A program made the translations under genes and the position numbers. A stretch of 64,000 bases of DNA from Pogonophryne albipinna (Eukaryota > Chordata > Actinopteri > Perciformes > Artedidraconidae), in assembly GCA_028583405.1 (NCBI GenBank), contig CM053246.1, forward strand, positions 28,134,557-28,198,556. The letters run 5' to 3'. Of this stretch, positions 11,101-23,100 are shown piece after piece; positions within the stretch are counted from its first letter, which is position 1; every line of letters begins with the position of its first letter. The notes under the pieces were generated by a model. It saw only the letters and a list, made by a program, of their open reading frames with translations, was not told the DNA's origin and did no database searches.

Positions 11101-14100
11101 TGAGAGTGGTGTTTTTTGGGGGCAAAATGTGTGTGAATCTGTTCCTAATGGTGTGATGAAAAAGGGCAGTTTATTGGTTTGAATGCTATTTTTAATTTGG
11201 CAGTTGTTCAGACTAAAATAACACATTTTGTAACTCCTTATGATTGCAATATAATGTAATGCCAGCTAGTCGTCAGTTAAAGTAGTTAGTGTTTTATTTG
11301 TCAAGTTAGAGCTCTCCTTGCTGACACTTCATCCCCAGCATATTCTCCTTGAAAGAGAAACTGAAATTGAGTTTCTCAACTTTACATTTTGAGATACAAA
11401 TAAGGCGAAATTCCCTTCCATTAGTCTGTCTAATGGCAAGTGTTTCAGCATCAGAGATTCGAAAACACATACTGACAAATGTCTTCCTTATACATATATA
11501 TGTAAGGGATAATGTGCAGCGAGGCGGTCATTACTATATTTGTAATGACCGCTGTAATGACCAATAATGACCAAGTCGCTGCACCTTATCCCGCTTATTA
11601 CAAGGCCACATTCTCAACAAAGTAACGATATGGCTCCCAATATTAATTGAAATGCTTTTATAGATTTAGAAAATGTTTTTATTGATTTAAAAAATAGTAT
11701 TATTGATTAAAACATTTTTTTATTGATTTAAAATGACATGCATCCACTAAGAAAAATAGTCCGTTGTTACCGATTGAACTATGTAGCAACGGCAGGAACT
11801 GCTTTTTGATTACAGATTTGAAAACATCGTTGCTTGCGTTAAAAGTTGCACAATTCATTATGTCAAACCTTGGAAAGTATCTAGATATCCCTGCCCTAAT
11901 GCCAAAGTAACTGGCAACTGAATATGTGTCGCCGTTTGATGTCTATGTCTGGACCGTTGCGTAAAAAGGAGGTTTTCTGCCCCGTTACTTCTCCGCTGTT
12001 TTCTTGTCCCTCTTGTCTTTTTCTTTTCTTCGCTGGGGACTCATCAGCCACTAACCATTCATCCACATTACTGTCCTCTCCAAATATTTTAAAATGTTTA
12101 TTAAAGTCCTCCATGTTGCTCTCAGACGGTAGACAATGGAAAACTAAAGACAAGCAAACTGTATACAGTTAAATCGACCAGCTTCTTTCTGCAGATGTGA
12201 GCGTCCTTAACAACGGTCAATAAGTCCTTGACAGTGGTCTGTACTACTGGATTAACAACATGTCACGTGTTCTGAATTGACCAATCAGAATCGAGTATTC
12301 AACTAAGCCATGTAATAAACTTCCTTAATGTCTTCAGTTTGCTAATTTGCTTCTGTCTCTCTGTTACAGGGTTTTATCCGAACAAGATGACAGATTCAGC
12401 TACTTTGCTGGTGTGGGAGTAAACTCGTTCATCACGGTGGAGCTCTCGTTCTTGCCTGAGAGTGAGATGAGGTGCACCCGTGTCGCTGCCAGGACCTTCT
12501 GCCCTGAGTTTGACCACCACATGGAGTTGTCCTGCGATCTGCTGCTTCAGAGGAGCAGTGGAGAAACCTGCAGCTTAGCTGAGCAGCTGGAAGAAGCCTT
12601 TGCTGTCTTCACTGTCTGGAACAGAGACAGTCGCAAAGGTTTACAAAAGCTCAGTTCAATTTTTCCACTATTACTATATTATAATGACAATATTATAATG
12701 ATTTAAATTCAAATGTTAGGTTTTTTTCTTATCACACTAACCATTTAATATGCAAGTGATATTTGTATTGTTTTACAGGCATGGTTCTAACTTTTATTCA
12801 GCTTATCGTTTAATACAACATGTACAGCATGCAATCAAACAAACATTTTAATTGAAGAATTTGTGTTAACGAGTTGGTAAATATTAACAGTGTTGCTCCA
12901 AGTTAGAAGAATGTTAATTACAACATGTTACACAATTGCTTGGTTCAAGGGAGTCTTTCTAGGTTATCTTAAATGTTAGAAAAGAATGTGTCTTTAAATT
13001 ATTTTTGTGCTTTTTCTTGTAGCAGTCCACACTCATAAGCCTAAGGATGCGATGTTGGGCTCAGTGAAAATACCTCTTGCTGATCTCATCCATAAAAGAA
13101 CAGGTAAGCTCCTCTCATAGTGACTGCTGTTTGACTTGGATTTCCTGAAAAAAACGACTCATTTTCTCATTCATGTTACTTTTTCCAATCTTAAAGGTAT
13201 TTCAGGCTGGTTTGGAGTGTATACACCTCAGGAAACAAGTTCTTCTTCTCAGCAGCAGCACATCTTGGTCGGAGGCCTTGAAATCTCCGTCAGCTTCGCC
13301 CACCACTCAGACAGGGAAAGAGTGATAAAAGCTGCTCAGGGTTTGAGCTGGGAAATGGCCCAGAATGACATGCAAGAGGATGAAGAAGCTTGGGGAGACA
13401 GCATGAGAAAAATGTCTTTAACTGTTTCGATTCCTAGAGCGTGGATACCGGTCCACTGCTTGCTTCTGCCGGGCCTCAGTGAGCTGGAGCGCTCCACCTA
13501 CTGCTACTTCAGGTACAAGTTCTACGACCAGGAAGCCTTCTGCTCTCAGATGAAACACCCCTCTGGAGAGGAGGGGGGGCAGGCCACGGTGACCTTCCAG
13601 GGAAGTAGAGCAGTGGAGCTAAGGAGCACTCAGCCCTTGATGTGGTATCTACGAGAGGAGAGGCTGGAGGTCCAGCTGTGGGTCGCATTTTCAAAAGAGA
13701 AATCCCAGAGGCCTAGAGACACTGATCGACTGGTGGGCTCAGCATTTGTTGATCTGTCCTCTCTTGCAAAGACGCCGAAGCAGAAGTTTACCATCAGTGG
13801 TAAGAAATTACTATTGTGTTATAATTTGACTGAATAATATTGCTTGAGAAAAATTATGGCTTTACTTCTGGGTGTCATCAAAGTTGTGTGGTTTCCCAGG
13901 AGTGTATCCGCTGTTCAGGCGCTCAGCAGCAGATCTACAAGGGGCTGCTATCAGGGTACACATCGCCATGACAGCAGGGGATGTCCCAGTGGAGCTCCCT
14001 GCTGGAGTTACCACTCAGGTGGACTCGGACAGCCAGGGGGAGCTCCTATCAGAGGAGGAAGCAGCAGATTGTATCACTTCGCCAGCTACACCAAAACAAC

Positions 14101-17100
14101 CACAAAGCACACACAAGAATAAGTCCTCCGGAACAACTCCAGACATCACACGTGTGCAGCGTACAGAAATGAGCACGGAGGAATCTTTCCCTGTGACTGT
14201 AGCAGTGGATCGAGCTATGCACCTGAATCTGAAGGGTGAGCTTGACTTTACTTAATGTTTGTGTTCAACTTTTTTATTTATATAGCGCCTTTTGTGCAAA
14301 GACGCAATCATGGTTCTTAAACAATAAGCATAGCAAAGTACAATAGAGTAGATGAATCAAGTGGAATTAGAATAGTTGATTGCTAAGGTAAAAAGCTATT
14401 GTAGAGGCAGGAACCATAAACACTAAATGTTGCCTTGACGTGTTGTGTTTCCCTGGCAGGCTGTCCTCTGGCAGAGCGCAGTGAAGTGTCGCCGTGCTGC
14501 TGTGTTTCCTACATCACTGCCGACTCTGCTGAACCAGTGTCCACTGCTGTCTTAGCCAACACCGACTGCCCTGTGTGGGACCATCATCATGAGTGCAGGT
14601 GAACGACACACATAAATACATCTTTTAAGATATCTATGGTACACTGAAACAAACGTGAAGGGCACATTTTGTTTTTGAATTCACAGGCTTACAAATGAGC
14701 TACTGCTCGATCCACAGCAACATCTTGTGTTCAAAGTCTGGCACAAAGGAGGTACAGGAAGCAGTTACACATCACAGCATACATTTCATTGATTCATTTC
14801 ATGATTCATTTGATAAATGTATTCTCTCTTGGGGTTTTTCTTCCATAGAAACGGAGAGGGTGATTGGATTTGCGTCTGTAGACCTGTCCCCCTTACTCTG
14901 TGGGTTCCAGTTGGTGTGTGGTTGGTACAACATCACAGACTTCAGCGGTCAGTGTCACGGCCAGCTCAAAGTGTCAATCATTCCTCTAAAGGGGGTCCAA
15001 GACCTCCGTGGAAAGAGAAAGGCTGTGAATGAAGAAACTGCCAAAAACTCACCGGTGAGAAAACATATTGGTACATAATAAAACTTATATTTTGGATTGG
15101 CCACAATTTTGATAATGATACTTTTTTTTTATTAGAAGGATTTATTCCAGGCAATCCCTGTCATCTACCATACCACAGCCACCTACAGCAGCTTCCCCTC
15201 TCACATCAGCCAGCACACAGAGCAAAAGATCTCATCACCCGACATCACGGAGAGGCTGTTCTCTGAAAGGTGTGTAGAGAAAAGAAAGATTACACATTTA
15301 ACTTACTCTTTATAAGTATATTTATCCACGTGCTGTAAAAAAGCCTCCACATTTCATTCACTAATCTCTAATCTGCTCAGGTCCAGTGAGAGTGACCGCC
15401 ACTTTGAGCACATGGATAAAGTGCGACTGTACCATCAGAGTCTGCAGGAGCAAACAGCAGCTCCTTCTGTCTGCAACAGCAGCAGCGCTGGTGACATCAA
15501 TCCCTCCAGCTCCTTCCTGTTTTCAGCACTCAGGTATCATTCCTCACATGGACTTTCACTTCTTTGTTGTTCTTTTTTTTTTATCCAAGCCAAACCAATC
15601 CTTGTTTTTACAGGAAAAAACTAAGTGAGCTCGACAACATCCAGAGATACTTCAGCCGTAAGCTTTCAACTCCCACATTCCCGCCCACTAGAGAGCCGGA
15701 CTGTCAGACCAGCCAGGAAGAGCAGAGGGACTCGGAGACAGACACACGGCAGCTTCTTCTCAAGTCCAAACACTTAGTTGGACAAGCAGACAATATCATT
15801 AGCGGTGAGCACTGTAATGTAAGCGGTTCCATTTTATGAGTCAGTAATTAGCAGCAACATTTTTCAATCTGTAGTCTTAAGTGAATACATTGTTTTAGCA
15901 TTTAATAACGGTACATTGGATGGCACATGTATTTTAAAGGTCCCCTATTATACTGTTTTTCATCAATATATTATAGGTGTACATGTCTCTGAAGTGTTTG
16001 GCTCAAAATACCAAACAGATCATGCATTGCAGCATCCCATAATCCCCTCTGTTTTAACCCTGTTTCAAAAGTGCTGATTCTCTGTCTGTTACTTTAGATG
16101 AAAATAAGGAGCCACTCCCCACGCCCCTCTGAGATATTTGGTTAAAAAGAACACTATGGTGCTCTAGGAGGAGATTCAGGTGATAAGGTGGGCGGGGGTG
16201 TTACCTTGGTTGGTTATTGGCAAATGGTTACACAAGCCAAAAAAATCGTTATGACATCATAAAGTGTCCAAAATCTGATCAGCTCATTTTCAGACAGGTT
16301 TTTATATAAATGGATCAGGACAAAAAGTGAGCGAATCTTTTTTCCTGAAACTTTCAAAATCTCTTTTCACAGAGGGGACACATGTTGATGTAGAAGAGAC
16401 ATGAAAAAGTGGATTTTGCATAATAGGTGACCTTTAAAGTGTGTCCACTAATATTAGTTTTAACATTTAAAGATCACTCTTGGCATGTAAACTTTGTTTT
16501 GGTTTACCCAGCGTTGGCAGCTGACCCAGAAACAGTCATTGCGGGGACAGTCTTCTGTGTAGCTTGCACACTAACTCATAAATGGAGATATCCCTGTACC
16601 TTCCTCAGTCGTCTGATTAATACAAGAGGTGCTGAAATGTAACAAGTGGAACAATGTAAACACTGCATGGCTCTCACTTTGCATTGCCCAGGCTATTTAT
16701 ATCATATCATTATATGGTACATTATAAATGCAACTATCAATTATTTATTTTTTAACTCTAACTAATCAATTTTTTTTTTTTTTAAATAATTGTCAAGGTC
16801 AGCTCAAAAACTCAAAGAAAAGTATCAAAATAAGACATTTGAGGATTTGGAAACAATATGTTGACTTCAATTGACTTAATCAAACCGTTACTGTACTTGT
16901 TAGATAATTTCTCTTAATTTTTTTTAAACAACATGGGTTTATGGCAACATCCCTTTTTAAAGCTGTGAACAAGTCATAAACACCACATTCAAGTTGTGGT
17001 TTAAGACAGTTGCTACATATAACAGGATGAAATAGTTATGTAAAGGTTCTCAATTTGACATTCAGGGCATTACTATAGCAACAAATGACTACGTGCTATG

Positions 17101-20100
17101 TTAATATATAGTGGAGTAATTGCATACTGATCAGAGAATGGAGTCAAGCTCCCTCTGTGAGTGTTATAATCCAAGCTACTCTTTGCCTTGTTTATGTTAG
17201 TCTGGTCTATTAACCCTTTTAGTTGTGTTAGCCCCAATAACTGCTATCTTCCATGTGGAGGCAATCCCTCTGAAGTTCAAACCTTACAAAGTATGACATA
17301 AAATATGGGAAGGAAAAAACATCTGTGTTGCTAACAACATCACTGTCCTCTTCACACAGGTCTGCGAGGATCCCACCTGGAAACAATTCCTTCAGACCAC
17401 CTAAGCAGCTCAGCAACTTCACTTGTTGGAGACAACAACCCTCAAACTATCCCGGAGAGTGTCTCCAGTCCACGCAGGGCTTCACATTTATCCCAGGAAG
17501 AGGAAGAAGAAGAGGAAAAGGTGTCACTCCTGCACTCACCACTGCCAAAGACGTCTGAAGCCCAGTCAGACTCTGAGCCTGAGGGAGAGAAGGACGAACG
17601 GAGCTACACGCTTACCGTGTCAGAAGATGAAAACGTAGAAGGAGCAGACCAAGATGGTACAGGTTGTTCACAGGATGAAGAAGCTGATGATGATGAGGAA
17701 GAGCTAGATGAAGATTACGATGAGGTTGTTGTGAACCCGAGGCCTCTGAACGAGGTGACTTCGTTAACGGACAAAACCAGCCCTTGGACCAGCATCATGT
17801 CAGAGCCTGACCTGGTGTCTGTGGAGAGCCCGGAGCCACCAGAGGTAGAGGGAGAGGATCTGAGAGAGGATGAGGACGAGGAAGAGGAAACGGTAGAACT
17901 GCTAACCCATAGTGGAGATGAGAGCAGAGAAGAAAGTGAACATCAGCAAAGTGACAGTTTTAATGGATCAGCTGGAGACTCTTCAGACACAGACGGTGAA
18001 AGGACAATACAATTTTCAGCCGAGAGACCACCGAAAGAACCCAGCAGCCTCAACGAAGTGTCAGGTGACCGAGTTCCTTCACCCACCACACTGCATGCCA
18101 CAGATACCCATGATGCTTCATGCTCCCTGGACCATCAAGACGTTCCAACCCAACTGTATCCTTGATTTGTGTTTTAGGATTTAAGATTACATTTTACTTT
18201 TATTTGTTTGAAAAGGTCATCCAAGATCTAAAATAATGGAAAAATTCTTTAGATCTTTGAGTAACATTTCAGTTTTTTTGGAACACTTTGCTCCACAGGC
18301 ATTTTCTGTCTTAACATACAGGTGTCTCACTGGTTCTTTGTGTGATGTAGTTCTAAAATGTGTATTGTAATTGTATGTATATCACTGAAGCGGGCACATT
18401 TTAGACGCTTTAACATTCTACATGAAGCTCTGCCCCTGTGGAGGTTCCTAATTTCTTCCTTCCCTCTCACCAACTGGAGGCCTCCATGAGAGTCATACGT
18501 TTAGCTCCTTCTTTCTCCAACAAGACTACTGACCCGGTGAGTATTTGTCAACAACTCAACTCCCTGCATCTGAAGTGACCTACTGTAACTCCAGCTTCTA
18601 TGAGTATTGGCGTAGCCCTCTAAGGCTATCGCTATTGGGTAATCCCCCTGCGCACCCGCGCAGCACTGAAAACACTTGTAGTCCACGCCCACCCGCAAGG
18701 TGGGCCCCACCCTCGGGCTCCCTTTCGGTATAAATAGGAAGGAGGCCCGACAATCTGCTCCCATACAAAATAACTTTTCTTCAGCTATTCGTGGAGCCAG
18801 TGGGGCCCAGCACTTAGAGGGCTACGCCAATACTCATAGAAGCTGGAGTTACAGTAGGTAACCTCAGTTCTATTTCGTATATGGCTTCGCCCTCTAAGGC
18901 TATCGCTATTGGGTTAAGGGCGAAGCATGATGTAGTCTGCGCCCCACTGGGTCCGCCCGGTACTAGAAGCACAGACACACCTGCTCAATAACAACCCATG
19001 CCTATTGCGCCATGTGTTATGGCTCATCGCCGTCCCTGGAATATAGCATAACATGAATATTCTCCATGAGGGGACGAAGGCTGGGAACAATACATACCTG
19101 CCGCTGTGAAAAAGTAGAGATGAAGGTCATACTTTGCCCAGTGACAAAAAGAGGGGGAACAGCAGCTCTCTGCGTGTAGACAGGCAGGAGAGCACACAGC
19201 TGGATCCCTGACGTCACTCACTCTGACAAGACACTCCGTACCAAAAATGTGTCAGGAAAAAAAAAGGAAACATCCCTCTCATAAGAGGGAAAAAGGGCCG
19301 CTCTCCGTGTGCCGAGAGGCAGGAGAGAGGCGCACAGCTGGATCCCTGACGTCACTCACTCTGACAGGACACCCAGTACAGGGTGTGTCAGAGAGGAATG
19401 AGAGACATCCCTCAATAAAATTGAATAAATGAACAGGGGGAGACCAAGATGCAGCAGTGCAAATGTCTTCCACTGACATTCCTCCGTGCAAAGCCGTGGA
19501 GGAGGACATTCCTCTGGTGGAGTGCGCACTGATGTTCTCCGGGGGATCCACCCCAGAGGAGACATACGCCTGTGACACAGCCTCACACAGCCAGTGTGAC
19601 AGCCGTTGTGCAGACAGAGCCTGCCCTAACGAGTGCTCTCTATAGTGCACAAACAGGCGCTGAGAACGGTGCAAGGCAGCCGTGCGCGCCACATAGCAGG
19701 ACAGCGTGCGCACAGGACAGAGGAGATGAGACGCGGCTTCTTCCTCCGACCTGTGAGGAGGAGGGAATAAGCCAGCCAGGATGATCACTCTTGACCTAAA
19801 AGAGTTGTGATGACCTTTGGCATGAAGCCGGGTTAGGGCGTAAAACAGCTGAACTGCCATCTCCTTGGATCCGGAGACATGACGGAGCCACAGAGAGAGC
19901 AGACACATCACTCACCCTTTTCGCTGCTATTAGAGCCAAAAGTAATACTACTTTGGCTGATAACAGTTTAAGGGGAACCTGATCCAAAGGTTCAAATGGG
20001 GCTTCGCTTTAGTGCGTGTAACACCAAAGCCAAATCCCACTGAGGCGCCATGCGTGTGACCCGCCAGTGTGCGTGACACAGGTCTGAGTCTCCGTACTCC

Positions 20101-23100
20101 TCGCATAAAACGGCTGCTGCGTTCCGCGAGCCCCTCTGTTAAATTCGCCGGGAATATACATTGCTCTGATGGAGAGCAACGTGTGTGCACGCCAAGAACA
20201 GCAGCCGCCTGCGTTCAGAAGCTGCGCAGATCGTACTCCTCCCTGGCGATTGAGGTAGGCTGCCGTGGCCTGTTGTCTGTGCAAATCAACACATGTTTGA
20301 TTGTACAGCAACGGGGCGAAGTGCTGGAATACTTCCCTAACCGGAGAACAGCACCAGCACATTTACCTCTGACGCACAGGGTCGATGCGCGGTCGAATGA
20401 ACCACCTCTGGAGACTCCTCCTGTGGGGGAGTCCCAGGGGGATCCCCACGTGACCAGCTGACGTCATGCTGAGCAGCTGTATCACGGAGAGGGCCTGCGG
20501 GATGTGACACGCCGGAGAGAGAGCTGTCAGTTCCTCCACTCGCTGCCGCGAGAGCCGCGCTCTGCTGCTGGCTGAGTTTAATTCCACTCCCAGATAAATG
20601 GATATCTGAGAGGGAAGAGGACAGCTCTTCTTCAAATTCATTATGAAAACCCAGGCTTTGACAGATGTGATACGAGATGTAACGTCTGTAAAGCGACTTC
20701 CTCCCTGGAGTGAGCCCGCAATAGCAGGTCATCCAGATAAAACCACATCCTGGTGAACATATTCCAGCATCTGTTTGATCGTCAGCATGTGGAACACTGA
20801 CAGATCAAGGATGGGTCTCACTCCCCCGTTTTTTTCCCGGGATTTAGAAAATAACGGGAGTAAAAAACCCTGATTTTCCTCCCTTTTGGAAAAAAATGCC
20901 TTTTTCAACAGGAGTTCCTGCTGCGCTGAATGGAGCGCAAGACACTGTTCCTGGGATGACAGGAGTGTTTCTTGTATCCCATGGAACTGCGGGGGGGAGA
21001 GGCTTCTCTGAGATATGCTGTAACGGTCGTCATGGTGACGAGCCATGCCCTCGCCCTCGCTGCTCGCGCTTCTTGAGGCGAAAGGGCTGCGAGGGAATCT
21101 CCACACGCTGCATTTCACTCTGGCTCTCATCATGAGGCGCGTACACGCCCAGGGGATGAGAAGTGGTGTGTGCAGTGCTGTCCACACGAGGCGTTATAAC
21201 GGTGCTCGTGGATTTATTATGACCGTGTGTAGGAGGCATATCTGGGACAGAGGAATGCCGCGAGCTCTGCAGTTTATAAACCAATAGGTTAAAACAGCAG
21301 GCTTCTGCAGCGAATGAACCACCTCTGGAGACTCCACCTGTGGGGGAGACCCAGGGGGATCCCCACGTGACCAGCTGACGCCAACGCTGAGCAGCTGCGT
21401 CCGGAGAGGGCTGTGCGGGTTTGTGACACGCCAGAGGAGAGCTGTCAGTTTCTCCACTCACTGTCGCGAGAGCCGCGCTCTGCTGGCTGAGTTTAATTCC
21501 ACTATCAGATAAACGATTGTCTGAGAGGGAAGAGGACAGCTCTTCTTCCAATTCATTATGAAACCCAGGCTTTGACAGATGCGATACGAGATGTAACGTC
21601 TGTAAAGCGACTTCCTCCCTGGAGCGAGCCAGCAAATAGCAGGTCGTCCAGAGAAAACCACACTCTCATCCCTCCTCTGTGTAGTGGCTCCAGCCTTCTA
21701 TACACAAATGCGAGGAGCCAGGAAATATCCGAACGGCAGACTATTGTCTGGTCTGATATTCCAGAAAATGAGAAAACGCAGGAATTTCCTGTGTTTCGGG
21801 ATGATGGGTACGTGGAAATATGCATCCTTCAGGTGGAAGTGAACCAGTCATCCTGGTGAACACATTCCAGCACCTGATTTTCTTCCCCTTGAGGAACCCT
21901 GGAAATAGGCTCTTTCAACAGGAGTTCCTGCAGCTCTGATTGGAGCGCAAGACATAGCTTCTGGGAGGACAGGAGTGTTTCCTGTATCCCATTGAACTGT
22001 GGGGGGGGAGAGGCGAAATGCAGGGCGTATCCTCTGCTGATCAGCCTGCTCATCCATCTGTCCATCAGATACACGCGCTGCCACTCTGAGAGCGGGCGCA
22101 CATGCTCGAGATGTGTTTTTGGTCGTCATGGTGACGAGCCACGCCAGAGCCCCTGCCGCCGCTGCCCGTGAGGCAACCCAAGGTGGGCTTGGACCGAAAG
22201 GGCTGCGCGGGGCCTCCACACGCTGTGTAACGGTTCACCGAAGTCACGGTTCGGTTCATACCTCGGTTTGGGGGTCACGGTTCTGTACGGGTTCGGTACA
22301 ACAAGGAAAAGCAAAAAAAAAGTCCCAAATGCATAATTGTTTTTGCTGTTATTTATTTTTAAAAGTAGTGCAAGTTTTGGTATGAAAATAAGGAACTCTA
22401 ACATTTGGAATCATTAACTGTATTACACTGTTAAAAACAAACCACAAACAGTAACACACACACTCAGATGGCCATATTATTTATATTTGCTGATGTCAAA
22501 CAAAAAGGTTAAATAAGCTGTACAACTAAAAAGAATGTCTTGAACATATTAAAATAAATAAGAAAATAAAATCTGTACCTTTAGGAGCAATGTCTAACAT
22601 GTGTAATTAACTTGTGAGTGTGTGAGGCCATTATGCCTAAATAAAGGTACTCAAGCTTTACTCTATTTTCAAGTTTGTCTTCAAAAAGATGAGTTTGTCT
22701 ACGTTGTCAGTAATGAGGGCAGATCTGTTGGCGGTAACTATGTCACCTGCCGTCGAGAAAACGCTCTCGCTGGGGACTGAGACTGACTCGGATGTGATTG
22801 AGCATGTTTGACGTGTTACCACTAGCATACCGCACCGCTGTCGAACAACGCCGACACACCGTCCTCGTCCGATTCACAACTCGCACCCCATCATTGTTGT
22901 AGTCCACAGGGAACCCGAAATGTTCCCACACAGCTGATTTAAAAGAAGCAGGTGGGTCTTCTAGCTCCTGTGTGTTGTGTGAACTCGCCTTAGCTAGGCT
23001 ACTAAATTGTCTTCTTCATATATTGTGTTCGTTTTGTTGTGTTTTGTTCTTGTTCTTCATTTGTTATTTACGGGCGGCTGGCTTTTAGGCGCAATACCGC

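Noticed and set aside
15564..15839. Plus-strand frame starting [10 protein letters not shown]
   Set aside because: It is the intron plus c2cd3 exon 17 read through; only 15614-15804 is coding.
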